This document shows, one piece after another, positions 41,747 to 50,598 of a stretch of DNA of 64,000 nt. The position numbers were made by a program, and so were the translations under genes. Within the stretch, counting starts at the first letter, position 1. Every line of letters starts with the position of its first letter. The notes under the pieces were generated by a model that saw only the letters and a list, made by a program, of their open reading frames with translations, ran no database searches and had not been told where the DNA came from. This stretch comes from CAZWSX01 sp964636985 (GTDB lineage: Bacteria > Planctomycetota > Planctomycetia > Pirellulales > Pirellulaceae): positions 1-64,000 of the forward strand of contig CAZWSX010000025.1 in the NCBI GenBank assembly GCA_964636985.1, written 5' to 3'.

Positions 41747-43519
41747 ATGTCCACCGCTCCTAATTCCGAAATAATCGCTTCCCTGCCTTTCCAAGATCCA
41801 CTCTACGTCGTAGATGCGAGTGAAATTGATACCTGCTATCTCACGCCCCAGGAACTGATTTGGCCCATGTTTCTGGACGTGATGGAGGGGCTGAAACGCG
41901 GGCGTCCGGAACCAGCACCGAGCGAAAACGAAGGGCACGATGACAAGGTGCTGTGCTTTGAATGCATGATGGGGAGATGCTCCGCTAATGACGAATGGCA
42001 GGAAGCTTTTGATGGACTGCTTCTTCGCAATCTGCCAACTACCACCCGTTGCCGCTACGCTTTCTCCTTGGCTTGCCGATCAAGAGCGACGCCCGCCCTG
42101 ATCGACCGTCTGATCGATTGTCTAGACGATGCCGAGGAGAACAAGTTGCGAGGATGCGTGTTCCTCACGCTCGCCAGTCTGCACGAGCTCGCCTTTCGGG
42201 CGGTACCGCGCGCAAAAGAGATCGTGTCAACGTGCCGTGACGATGAACTGTCGGCCGACGCGCTTCAGGCGCTAGCCCTCTGCGTTACGCCCGACATGGA
42301 GGATGACATCCAGTTTCTCATTGGCTGTTTGGACCATCACCGCGTTGGCGAGCGGTTGATCGCAGCCGTTCTCGGCGTTCTGCCTTGCTCGTGGAGCAGT
42401 TGTGCGGAGTGCCTTGAGTCGCTCGTTTCCCTGATTGAGTGCGACTCCCTGTCCGTTCCACTCCGCGAAAAAGCGATCTGCGCACTGCCCACGGCAACTA
42501 CCCCGATCCGGCCATTTGCGGACCGATTGGCGGGTGTATTTGCAGCGCAGCAAACGCCTTTGCGGATCCGTGAATTGCTGTGTGAACGACTACATAACTA
42601 CGCGGATGGCCGCAACGCCATTTCCGCCGCCTATGCAAAAGTCGCCAGCGACTTCGCTCTGCCGCGAGAATTGCGGTTTATGGCGTTTTGCAGTTTTCGC
42701 AATATCCCTGAATGCTTGCCCGCACATCTTGCTCCACTGGCGATCGAATTCTTGCAAGCTCCTCCTGCGGCCGTCGAGCGCGGCGTCGTTTTGCGACTGA
42801 CAGCGGCCACCTTGCAGAGCTGCCGCTCCGTCGTTGAGGACCCGTCCATGGATGCGTTCCTCAAGGCAATGCTCCCCGCGGTGTTCGAGGATCGCCATTT
42901 ACCGCTTCCATCCCGTCTTACGTTGCACGGACGTAAACCGTCGCGAATCTCTACGCCAGATTTTCTTGCTGCGGCATTATCGTCGCCGTGGCTGGAGCAA
43001 ATGTTGCTAAGGATTGTGGCCAGACGATGGCGCAGCTTGCGGGACTCATTTACGGACGACGTGATGCAATCCCTGAAGGTCTATCTGATTGAGCTGGTGC
43101 AGGAATTCAAAACAAGCCTATGTGCCTATCCATCTGATCTTGCTTCTTTTCCGGACGTTGTTTTGAGGCGAATCGACACGATCGCGCGACATCGGCTACT
43201 CAAGGATCATGGCCTAAAGGGGCGCGAACCGCATGGAAAAATCTTTGTGGGAGGGTTGAACGAAGAGTGGGACTTACGCTCGGGTGCCCAATCTCCCGAC
43301 GAGGTCGTGTCGGATCAGGAGCGCCGCGAGTTGCTGCGCTGTTTCCTTGATTCATCGCTCAGCGAGTTGGAGCGCGAGTGTCTGCTCGCGACCCGCATGA
43401 ATGGGATGACGTTGGATGAGGCAGCCAAGCGGCTCGGCATTTCCCGTTATCAAGTCCATCGGATCGCAAAAGCAGCCGAGGACCGTCTTCGCAGGCATCG
43501 GTCACGATTCACAGTCTGA
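41747..43519 (+). CDS. Helical-repeat protein fused to a sigma-region-4-like HTH
   Basis: This 590-residue protein begins at an ATG with GGAGAG 11 bases upstream and TATACT about 40 bases upstream; an open GTG at 41600 is less likely. Residues about 80-430 are alpha-helical and resemble HEAT-like repeats (RYAFSLACRSRATPALIDRL, LREKAICALPTATTPIRPFA). The last 55 residues (LSELERECLLATRMNGMTLD, EAAKRLGISRYQVHRIAKAA) match sigma-70 region 4/ECF HTH domains. No region 2 is clear. It may act as a DNA-bound scaffold or regulator. I know of no named family with this plan. Confidence 0.7.
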   Translation: MSTAPNSEIIASLPFQDPLYVVDASEIDTCYLTPQELIWPMFLDVMEGLKRGRPEPAPSENEGHDDKVLCFECMMGRCSANDEWQEAFDGLLLRNLPTTTRCRYAFSLACRSRATPALIDRLIDCLDDAEENKLRGCVFLTLASLHELAFRAVPRAKEIVSTCRDDELSADALQALALCVTPDMEDDIQFLIGCLDHHRVGERLIAAVLGVLPCSWSSCAECLESLVSLIECDSLSVPLREKAICALPTATTPIRPFADRLAGVFAAQQTPLRIRELLCERLHNYADGRNAISAAYAKVASDFALPRELRFMAFCSFRNIPECLPAHLAPLAIEFLQAPPAAVERGVVLRLTAATLQSCRSVVEDPSMDAFLKAMLPAVFEDRHLPLPSRLTLHGRKPSRISTPDFLAAALSSPWLEQMLLRIVARRWRSLRDSFTDDVMQSLKVYLIELVQEFKTSLCAYPSDLASFPDVVLRRIDTIARHRLLKDHGLKGREPHGKIFVGGLNEEWDLRSGAQSPDEVVSDQERRELLRCFLDSSLSELERECLLATRMNGMTLDEAAKRLGISRYQVHRIAKAAEDRLRRHRSRFTV

Positions 43520-43819
43520 TCCGACGTCCCGTGCCTTGCGGATCTCTTCCGTGATTTCAAGGAAGGCGTCGAACCAAACTCGGTACTGAGCGATCAGATC
43601 AATCAATCGACGCTTCTCGTCTTCCGGCAACGGCTCTCTCTTCCACAATTGCGCGATGGCGGCTCGGTCGACGGGAGGCGCTCCTTCGTCAGACCGAAAA
43701 ACGTGGATCTTCTGGCCGTAGCGTTGGATGATTCCCGCGATCGGCGGATCGTCGGCGGGCTCGTCTGGCCGAGGATTGAGAGGGTCTGACAGGTGTCGAC
43801 GGGGAATAACCGCCGACAA
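43502..43819 (-). CDS. Small hypothetical protein, convergent with the HEAT/HTH gene
   Basis: The 105-residue protein starts at TTG 43819 and has a Pro-rich N-terminus (RPDEPADDPPIAGIIQ) and a helical C-terminus (EDEKRRLIDLIAQYRVWFDA, FLEITEEIRKA). It overlaps the end of the 41747 gene by 18 bases tail to tail. No family recognised. Codon pattern supports a real gene. Confidence 0.55.
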   Translation of the reverse strand: MSAVIPRRHLSDPLNPRPDEPADDPPIAGIIQRYGQKIHVFRSDEGAPPVDRAAIAQLWKREPLPEDEKRRLIDLIAQYRVWFDAFLEITEEIRKARDVGSDCES

Positions 43820-43981
43820 GTTGCCATCTTAGCACCTACTTTGCAAGCCGGACATTCTGACAATCCTCACTCCAGGCAATCTACCCCGTCCACATTTCCC
43901 TGGAATCTTCCGAAATAGCGCGCAACGCCGTGTTCCCTCACACGCCGAGTATTGCTGTGGGTTAGTTCCGCGATTTGGTCG

Positions 43982-44183
43982 CCCGCTAAAAGAGCGGGAC
44001 TGAGGCGGTGACTCGCCTCAGCCCCTTGGCTACAAAGTTGGAAAAGGCAACTCTGTAACCCCGACAAGGTTCGTTCGAAGCCTGTCGGGGATACAGATGG
44101 CATCCGGATCGTCACATGGATCCGGTCACAGCGCAACTGCTTCTTCCAACGCCGCCAAGGGATGCCCCTTGAGCGGCGTTTTT
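43982..44183 (+). ncRNA. Structured RNA candidate with six hairpins and an intrinsic terminator
   Basis: No gene fits 43820-44274. Six stems follow one another: CCCGCT/AGCGGG (43982-43998), CTGAGGCG/CGCCTCAG (44000-44021), TACA-A-AGTTG/CAACT-C-TGTA (44031-44057), CCCCGACA/TGTCGGGG with further inner pairing (44059-44090), CCGGATC/GATCCGG (44104-44125), and ACGCCGC-CAAGGG/CCCTTG-A-GCGGCGT followed by five T (44149-44183). The T run sets the plus strand. It is either a free RNA or the leader/attenuator of the operon starting at 44275. No known family recognised. Confidence 0.6.
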
Positions 44184-44274
44184 CGTTTGCGTCCGCATGA
44201 CGCGGATCAAGGACCACCGTGGAGAGACTGCGCCCCCGATGCGCTCATTCCACTCAGAAAGAGGAGCCTCAATC

Positions 44275-44703
44275 ATGTTCGTTCCGTCGCTGTCTGCCGC
44301 GAAGAAGGTCTTCGACGCGCACCTGCCTGGATTCTTGTGCGGCGTGTTCTTCGGCGTCGCCGGGATGTTCCTGTTCCTGATTTCGCTGCCGAAGGGCGAT
44401 CCGTACGGGGGACCGACGGACGACCCTCCCGTTTGGCAGGAAGTGTTCGTGCCCGAAACACTGCCGACGCCGCTCAGCACTCTCGTTCGGCCGATTGCCG
44501 GTCCGATCACCCGACGCAACTATCGACCGACGAAAGAACTCCCCAAGTTCGGAAGCGCTCAGGCTGCCAAGTCATCACGCATGCAGCCTGACAATCCCCC
44601 GCCTCCGGCGAACACGCCCGTGGCTTCCGCCAACAATCCGGCACCGCCGGCGGACTATCCGGTACAGCTACCGACGAATCCGAACCCTCCCGCCGACAGG
44701 TGA
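44275..44703 (+). CDS. Single-pass membrane protein with Pro-rich exposed region
   Basis: This 142-residue protein starts at ATG 44275 after GAGGAG. A hydrophobic helix at about residues 17-40 (PGFLCGVFFGVAGMFLFLIS) anchors it; the rest is a Pro/Asn-rich extended region (PPPPANTPVASANNPAPPAD). It is the first gene of a six-gene operon that includes the transfer-type ATPase. It could form part of an envelope-spanning channel; this is inferred only from context. Confidence 0.65.
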   Translation: MFVPSLSAAKKVFDAHLPGFLCGVFFGVAGMFLFLISLPKGDPYGGPTDDPPVWQEVFVPETLPTPLSTLVRPIAGPITRRNYRPTKELPKFGSAQAAKSSRMQPDNPPPPANTPVASANNPAPPADYPVQLPTNPNPPADR

Positions 44704-44750
44704 GCGGAGGCGAACCGATCACAAACTTCATCTCTTGAAAGGACCATCTC

Positions 44751-45401
44751 GTGGAAACAAATGTGCGCATCCCGCCTGCCGGTACGAACGGAACGAACCG
44801 GCTGCCGCCGGCCGACGTCGTTCCGTTCACCGACACGGAGCCGCCTCCGGCACGGCCCATCAATTGGAAGCTCGTGCTGGCGCGCCTCGACTTCTGGGCT
44901 TGGGTGATCTTCACCAAGTCGCTGGTCACGTTCGTGTACCTGGCCATCATCAGCCAGGGACTCCGCTACGTTCTGCCCGAGATGGGGATGAAACTGTACA
45001 AGGTTCCCGGCTTTGCGTTCCTGCAGAACTACAAGCTGACCTACCGCCTCGATCTGGCGTACGTCTTCTCCGTCGTGCCGCTCATGTCCGCCTGGATTCT
45101 GTGGCACTTCAATCTGATGGCGTTCCTGTCGCCCCAGCGGTTTGAGCGCATGGCCGCATCGCTCGGCTGGGAAACCGACCGGTTCCATCGCGCCGTCCAG
45201 GTGATGGGTGCGATCATCATCATGGCCGATGCCGCGCTCTTCTACGCAAGTTTTGTGCTGGGGTCGTGGGGCGGATCAAAGTTCTCGGCGGGCGCGATGC
45301 TCGCCACCGTCGCGTACGTGGCGGTCCTCGCCTTCGTCACGTTTGTCACTCAGTTTCTCAGCCAAATCGTCAACAACCACAAGAACAAGGAGAACAAATG
45401 A
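44751..45401 (+). CDS. Polytopic membrane protein, about four helices
   Basis: This 216-residue protein starts at GTG 44751 with AAAGGA upstream. The N-terminal 40 residues are Pro-rich and cytosolic. Hydrophobic segments lie at about 48-70 (LDFWAWVIFTKSLVTFVYLA), 100-122, 150-172 and 180-203. The family is not recognised. Its stop overlaps the start of the lipoprotein gene (ATGA). It is a plausible membrane subunit of the element's transfer or secretion machine. Confidence 0.65.
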   Translation: METNVRIPPAGTNGTNRLPPADVVPFTDTEPPPARPINWKLVLARLDFWAWVIFTKSLVTFVYLAIISQGLRYVLPEMGMKLYKVPGFAFLQNYKLTYRLDLAYVFSVVPLMSAWILWHFNLMAFLSPQRFERMAASLGWETDRFHRAVQVMGAIIIMADAALFYASFVLGSWGGSKFSAGAMLATVAYVAVLAFVTFVTQFLSQIVNNHKNKENK

Positions 45402-46075
45402 TGTCCCGTCAATTCCTCGCTTTGCTGCTCGTGTTCGCAGTCGGCTGCGAACAGGTGGATCAATCGCAGTTCTCGCCGCTCCAGCCGGAATCATGCGAGT
45501 ACGTCGTGCTCGTCGCCATCGACATGTCCGAGTCCTTCCGGAAGTACATGGCCGAGGACGGGAAGGCGTACGACTTCGTGAATCATGTCGTCGAGAAGTA
45601 TTTCCGGGACCGGATCGGCGGCAACGACCAGATCGTGATCACGCAACTGAGCGGCAACAAAAAGCCGCTGCTCTGGCAGGGCACGCCGTTCGAGCTGCGG
45701 AAGGAGTTCCCTGACAAACAGAAGTTCCGCGATTTCCTCCTCGCGAACGCCGACCCCACGTCGTCCCGCATCAACGACGGCGTCCACGAATCACTGAAGT
45801 ATCTCCTCCGCACCCATAGCGTCGCCCGCGGGAACGCGAAAACCGTCGCCCTCATTCTGAGCGACATGGAGGACGAATTCCCCGACGAGGAAGAGTCGAG
45901 TGATCGGCTCATCTCTTCGCTGACCACCTTCGCGAAGCGCGGACACATCGGTTTCTACTACTGCAGCCAGCACCGGATGGAAGGCATCGAGAAGAAGCTC
46001 GAAGAGGCCGGCATCTCGATGTACATCCTGGAGTGCGACATCCACGGCCGTCCCCCGATGCCGAGCTTTGAATAG
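45398..46075 (+). CDS. Lipoprotein with von Willebrand A-like domain
   Basis: This 225-residue protein has a lipoprotein signal (MMSRQFLALLLVFAVGC, Cys17). A Rossmann-type vWA domain follows with YVVLVAIDMSESF (the DxSxS metal-site core), ALILSDMEDE in the middle, and GHIGFYYCSQ near the end. The domain probably binds a metal and a partner protein at the membrane surface. The start overlaps the previous stop and has AAGGAGAA upstream. A vWA lipoprotein beside a VirD4-like ATPase is unusual for conjugation operons. Confidence 0.7.
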   Translation: MMSRQFLALLLVFAVGCEQVDQSQFSPLQPESCEYVVLVAIDMSESFRKYMAEDGKAYDFVNHVVEKYFRDRIGGNDQIVITQLSGNKKPLLWQGTPFELRKEFPDKQKFRDFLLANADPTSSRINDGVHESLKYLLRTHSVARGNAKTVALILSDMEDEFPDEEESSDRLISSLTTFAKRGHIGFYYCSQHRMEGIEKKLEEAGISMYILECDIHGRPPMPSFE

Positions 46076-46087
46076 AAGGTCTGCGCG

Positions 46088-47002
46088 ATGCGTTCGTTTC
46101 TCAATCTGATCTCGTCCGACGACATCCTGCCGCTCCTCGTCTTGATCGGCATGCTGGCGATCATCAACGCCCGGCTCACCAGACCAGATGCCGCCGCCTG
46201 CCGGCATGCCCGCCGGGCGGCGGCGGGTGCCTTTGCGGCTTACGGAGTGTTGAGCCTGATGGTGCTGCCGATCCGGTCGGCAGGCGACCTCGTCGTGATC
46301 ATCCTCCGGTGCTGCCTCGCCGCCGGCGTCGTTCATGGCCTTGGGGCGCTCGTACTCGGCGTGCTCACCGCCACGATCGGCGACCCGATCCAAGCCGTGA
46401 TCACGCGGATGCAGACATGGAAGGGGGCACGGCGCGCTCGGAAGGCCGAGCGCCTGCGGCAGCAGCGCATCGCGGAGTTGCACCGCCGGGAAGCGTCGGA
46501 ACGAGCGCGGCAATTGCCTCAGGAGGAAGAGGATCAGCGGCAGCAGGCTGCAGCCGCCGAGCTGACCGAGCGGCAGCGACGGGAGCGCGTCGCCGATGCT
46601 CGCTCCGCCGTCACCCAGTACTACCAAGCGCATGCGGAACTGTTGGAGGACACGCTGCCGTCAGTCCTGTTTGAAAGCCGCATGCAGACCAGATTCCCCG
46701 ACTCGCTCACCGCCGCGAAGGCGTGGGAGACCGCTCAGGAAATGCTCGCCGAGATCTTCCCTGCGGTTTCCACCGCGAAAGCCAAGCGGCAGGAGGAAGA
46801 CCGGCAGAAAGAGCAGGCACAGGGCGAAATCGAACGGCGGCGACGGACGATCCAACGGCTCCACAACGACATGGAAGCAATCACCCGAAATCCCGGTTTC
46901 GAGCCGGACATGAGTGCCCCGGAACTGCGTGCCATCCGGGAACAGATCCGCGAACTGGAACATGACATTGAAAACCTCGAATACGGAAAGGAACAGCCAT
47001 GA
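46088..47002 (+). CDS. Membrane-anchored coiled-coil protein
   Basis: This 304-residue protein has three hydrophobic segments in the first 105 residues (ILPLLVLIGMLAIIN, GAFAAYGVLSLMVLPI, VVIILRCCLAAGVVHGLGAL), then a long Arg/Glu/Gln-rich coiled coil (about 110-300, e.g. RKAERLRQQRIAELHRREAS). The cytosolic coil may dock the ATPase encoded next; the two genes overlap by four bases. Family not recognised. Confidence 0.65.
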   Translation: MRSFLNLISSDDILPLLVLIGMLAIINARLTRPDAAACRHARRAAAGAFAAYGVLSLMVLPIRSAGDLVVIILRCCLAAGVVHGLGALVLGVLTATIGDPIQAVITRMQTWKGARRARKAERLRQQRIAELHRREASERARQLPQEEEDQRQQAAAAELTERQRRERVADARSAVTQYYQAHAELLEDTLPSVLFESRMQTRFPDSLTAAKAWETAQEMLAEIFPAVSTAKAKRQEEDRQKEQAQGEIERRRRTIQRLHNDMEAITRNPGFEPDMSAPELRAIREQIRELEHDIENLEYGKEQP

Positions 47003-48885
47003 TGTCCCGCCCGTACAAACTCGGCCGGATCATCGACGGCCCGGACAAGGGAAATCCCCTGACCATTGCGGACATCGACATCGATACGCACGGGGTGATC
47101 TTCGGCGTGCCAGGCTCCGGAAAGTCGAAGTTTGGACATCACTTCGCCCGCGAGCACCGCCGCCACAACCGCGGTATCTGCATCATCGAGCCGGGAGACT
47201 TGATTGACGACTTGATCGCCGAGGACACGCATGAAGTCATGGCGACAGGTGACCGCAGCATCCTCAACAAAATCCACTTGGTGGAACTGAGTCCTTTCCA
47301 ACTCGTGCGGTACGACCCGTTCCGCTTCCACTATCACAAGGCGATTCACCCGGACTTCCGGAAGACCGTCTACAAAGCATGGCAGCACACGAAGGTGCAG
47401 AGTGTGGCCGAAATCTACCAGTGGAAGCAGGGGCAATCCACGGACTTCGAGGGGATGCCGACGTTGCAGCGCAACTTCATCAACATGTTCACGGCGGTCA
47501 CGACGATGGTGGACGACCGGCGTCTCACGGCGGCCGACGCGGACATCCTCATGGACATCCACCATCCCGATCATCACCGCATATTCGACCGGCTCCGTCC
47601 CCACCTTCCGCGCGAAATCGTCGCGGACTTCGAGTTGCTGCATGAGTACCGCAATCCGCGCGACGTGCGTCAGGATCTCGGTTCCTTCGTGAACCGCATC
47701 CGCACGACGCACGGACCGATGGTCAAAGAGATGATCGCAACCGACGGCACACTCCCGTCCCTCGACTTGTACGGCATCATCCAACGGGGCGATGCCCTGT
47801 ACGTGAAGACCGGCAAGACGCCGTTCGCCAGCAACGACCAGAACCTCGTGCTGGCGTCGATGATCTTCCATGACCTCGTGGAAACCGCGTACCTCACGCC
47901 CCGCGAACGCCGTAGGCCGTTCACGATCTTCATCGACGAGGCGCAAAAGATCGTTCGCGATGGCATCGGCGACACGATGTTGACCGCCCGGAAGTACAAA
48001 CTCGGCATCGTGATGGCAACACCGTCACCGGTCAATCTCCGTAACCGAGATATTGATCTCGCTCCGCAAATCCTCAACGCGGCAAACCTGATCGTTGTCT
48101 TCCGAACGATCTGGCCAGAGCAGCTGAAGGAACTCGCCGAGTTCGTGTACGCACAGAACCTCGACTTCACGGAACTCATGCATGAAGTGGAGCGACGTGC
48201 GGGTCAGGAATGGATGCAGGTCGACGAATGGTCGGAGACGCTCAACCGCAGTTCGGCCACGGCGCACGCGGACGGAATCACCGTCCGGAAGGGCACGTCC
48301 GACCAGCAGTCCAGCGGTTTCGGGAACACCGCCAACACCGGGGCGACCTTCGACCCGCAAGGTCGCCTGCAGGGAATCACACGCGGAAATGGCCGCACGA
48401 ACAACCACGTCACCTCGCACGGCAATCAGACCTCGACGGGGTCACAGTCGAGCGACACGGTCACCGAGGGCGAAAGCTACGGCATCACAATCAGCCACAA
48501 GATGGTCCACCTTGAGAAAATCGTTCGCGAGCTACAGCGAACTGGACAGCTGGAGCGGTCGGTGGCCGATCAGATCGCGAGGTTCGCCCAACGGATCAGT
48601 TCCCAGTCCCGACGAAATGCCACCGTCCGCGTCGGAAACGGAAAAGCGGTTCACATCGAGACTTTCGAGGTCCGAGATCCGTTCCGGAGCGAGGAGGCGC
48701 GATCTCGCGCCGTCGAGTGGATGAAACGGGAACTCTTCCGCACGCACAACTACTACTTCACGCCGACACTCGACAGTGAAGAGCAACGCCGCCGCGTCGA
48801 CGCCTTCGTGAACGGATTGCCGGTTCCCGTCGGAGCAGACCGCGAACGGCAGGAAGCCGACGACGATGAGAGTCCCCTGTTGTAG
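46999..48885 (+). CDS. VirD4/TraD-like DNA-transfer ATPase, copy 2
   Basis: This 628-residue protein has a RecA-like motor with Walker A GVPGSGKSKFG (about 36-46), CIIEPGDLIDDL as first acidic motif, and Walker B RPFTIFIDEAQK (about 308-319). A sensor-like KLGIVMATPSPVNLRNRD and an AANLIVVFRT strand follow. Residues about 405-495 are a Gly/Ser/Thr/Asn-rich linker (GFGNTANTGATFDPQ), then a helical C-terminal domain. It differs strongly from the copy at 8398. It probably energises DNA or protein transfer for the operon. Confidence 0.75.
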   Translation: MMSRPYKLGRIIDGPDKGNPLTIADIDIDTHGVIFGVPGSGKSKFGHHFAREHRRHNRGICIIEPGDLIDDLIAEDTHEVMATGDRSILNKIHLVELSPFQLVRYDPFRFHYHKAIHPDFRKTVYKAWQHTKVQSVAEIYQWKQGQSTDFEGMPTLQRNFINMFTAVTTMVDDRRLTAADADILMDIHHPDHHRIFDRLRPHLPREIVADFELLHEYRNPRDVRQDLGSFVNRIRTTHGPMVKEMIATDGTLPSLDLYGIIQRGDALYVKTGKTPFASNDQNLVLASMIFHDLVETAYLTPRERRRPFTIFIDEAQKIVRDGIGDTMLTARKYKLGIVMATPSPVNLRNRDIDLAPQILNAANLIVVFRTIWPEQLKELAEFVYAQNLDFTELMHEVERRAGQEWMQVDEWSETLNRSSATAHADGITVRKGTSDQQSSGFGNTANTGATFDPQGRLQGITRGNGRTNNHVTSHGNQTSTGSQSSDTVTEGESYGITISHKMVHLEKIVRELQRTGQLERSVADQIARFAQRISSQSRRNATVRVGNGKAVHIETFEVRDPFRSEEARSRAVEWMKRELFRTHNYYFTPTLDSEEQRRRVDAFVNGLPVPVGADRERQEADDDESPLL

Positions 48886-48894
48886 GCCGGAGCC

Positions 48895-49761
48895 ATGATC
48901 ACCCAATCCCCGAGGAAACTCGCCGTGATCAAAGCCGTGTGCGATTACTACACGCTCACCCGCGCCCTGATCCAGATGATCGTCGGCGTGGCGAATGATC
49001 GCGTGATGCGCGCCATCCTGGACGAACTCCGCCGGGCCGGACTCGTCGGCAAGACCCGGATGCAGGCCGTAAACCCGGCGGCCGGCAATCCGGCGCCGGT
49101 GTATTTCCCGACGCGCATGGGGGCGGAGCTTGTCGCCGCCGCAACCCGCGACGAGCGATATATGCACGTCTGCACGAAGACGCCGGATTGGACTCACTTG
49201 TGGCATTGGCTCGGCGTCGCGGAATTCCACATCCGGCTCGACCAGGCCGTCGCGTTGCATCCGGAAGTCGTACTGCTTGGATGGTTCGGCGAGTGGGACG
49301 AGCTCAACCCGCATGCCGCAACGCCGGGCGAACGATATCGCCTCTTCACGTTTCTCCGCGAGAAACCACGGCTGGTCTGCGCTCCTGACGCCGCCTTCGC
49401 CGTGAGCATCGGTCCGCATTCCAAGAGCTACTACTTGGAACTCGACCGCGGCACGTCGGGGATGCAGCAGATCGCGGCATCGAAGACGCCGGGCTACGCG
49501 GCGATGCTAGCTGGCCGTCAGCACGAGCGGCATTTTCAGACGACCGCCGAGTCGTTCACTGTGCTGCACGTCTCACCCACTCTGGGTCGGCGCGATCTCT
49601 TGCGGAAGGCTGTCGCGACAAAGGAGGCAGCAGCACTCCATTGGTTCGCATCATCCACCGACTGGACTCCGGAAAAGGCGCTGACAGAACCTATCTTCTA
49701 CAGCACCGACAGCGACGAACCACGTCCCCTCATCCGCCTGCCGAAAGGGGGTGGAGCATGA
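48895..49761 (+). CDS. Replication-relaxation family protein, copy 2
   Basis: This 288-residue protein has an N-terminal winged helix (RKLAVIKAVCDYYTLTRALI, RAILDELRRAGLVG) and a nuclease-like body (APDAAFAVSIGPHSKSYYLE followed by LDRGTSGMQQI), parallel to FEIDNATEPL in copy 1. It follows the ATPase by nine bases. The pairing of this family with a VirD4-like ATPase occurs twice on the element, supporting a shared role in DNA transfer or processing. Confidence 0.7.
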   Translation: MITQSPRKLAVIKAVCDYYTLTRALIQMIVGVANDRVMRAILDELRRAGLVGKTRMQAVNPAAGNPAPVYFPTRMGAELVAAATRDERYMHVCTKTPDWTHLWHWLGVAEFHIRLDQAVALHPEVVLLGWFGEWDELNPHAATPGERYRLFTFLREKPRLVCAPDAAFAVSIGPHSKSYYLELDRGTSGMQQIAASKTPGYAAMLAGRQHERHFQTTAESFTVLHVSPTLGRRDLLRKAVATKEAAALHWFASSTDWTPEKALTEPIFYSTDSDEPRPLIRLPKGGGA

Positions 49762-49851
49762 CCAATAATAGAGTCCGCGAGGACATCCGGAATAGGTCCG
49801 TGGCGGACATGCGCCGCTCTAACCGACGTGTGGCGATAAGCGGAGTCCCAG

Positions 49852-50059
49852 ACCCAGCTTCGGGGTGCCAGGGGCTCACGTCGCGTTGCTCCGTGACCCC
49901 TGGCGAGTGTAGTTCGGGGGGGCGGTCATTCGCTGCGCTCATTGTCCGCCTGATGGTCGGTCGTTCCACGCCACGATGCACCTACACTCGCCAGGGCTAC
50001 GCCCCGGCACCCCAGCGGGCTTGCGCCCGCACTCCGCGCGACGCGGAGCGAAGCTGGGT
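49852..50059. repeat. Nested hyper-palindromic element
   Basis: Arms nest in order: ACCCAGCTTCG (49852-49862) with CGAAGCTGGGT (50049-50059); GGGGTGCC (49862-49869) with GGCACCCC (50006-50013); CCCTGGCGAGTGTAG (49898-49912) with its exact complement at 49982-49996. Extra stems are CCAGGGGCTCACG/CGTGACCCCTGG (49868-49903), GCGGGC/GCCCGC (about 50015-50030) and CTCCGCG/CGCGGAG (about 50032-50048). The frame open through it has non-protein-like translation. Confidence 0.7.
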
Positions 50060-50190
50060 GTCCGAGACGCCGATCAACGGCTTTTTCGGCATCACCACCG
50101 TCCACTTCGTGCCGGCTGCCTTCTCAGGGATGTGCTGCCGGAACTCCGTGGCGCGCACTCGCGCGTTTTGTTTCCGTTCCCAATTCTCTC

Positions 50191-50463
50191 ATGACGCAAT
50201 GGATTTCGTCACTGCTGCGAATCGCCGTCTCCCCGCACACGGTCGCGACCGTCAAATCCGACGGGCTACTGCTCCAGGTGCACAAAGTGAAGGCGTCGCA
50301 GAAAATTCCGCCGTACTTGTTGACGCTCGACCTCAGAGGTTCGAGCGGGAGCGACCTCATCCGCGTGGTCGAGATTCGCGCCGAGACGCCACAGATTTGC
50401 GCGACCCTGGTCACGCAACTCCTCGGCATCGCCAAGCATGGTCTGGCTCATCACTCAAGTTGA
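50191..50463 (+). CDS. Small hypothetical protein
   Basis: This 90-residue frame (MTQWISSLLRIAVSPHTVAT ...) alternates hydrophobic strands (VKSDGLLLQVHKV, YLLTLDLRG) and ends with a helix. There is no strong ribosome site. Its codon pattern is acceptable and no better gene covers the stretch, but it may be spurious. No family recognised. Confidence 0.4.
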   Translation: MTQWISSLLRIAVSPHTVATVKSDGLLLQVHKVKASQKIPPYLLTLDLRGSSGSDLIRVVEIRAETPQICATLVTQLLGIAKHGLAHHSS

Positions 50464-50598
50464 AAACACGGACGTTCCGGACCGTCGCCCTGAAGGCGGT
50501 CCGGTCGATTCCTGCCCTCGGGCAGCACTCATCGCGAGCGCCGCAGATTTACCGGCTCATCGCACTCTTTGAATCCATGAATCACGGAGAATCCCGCA

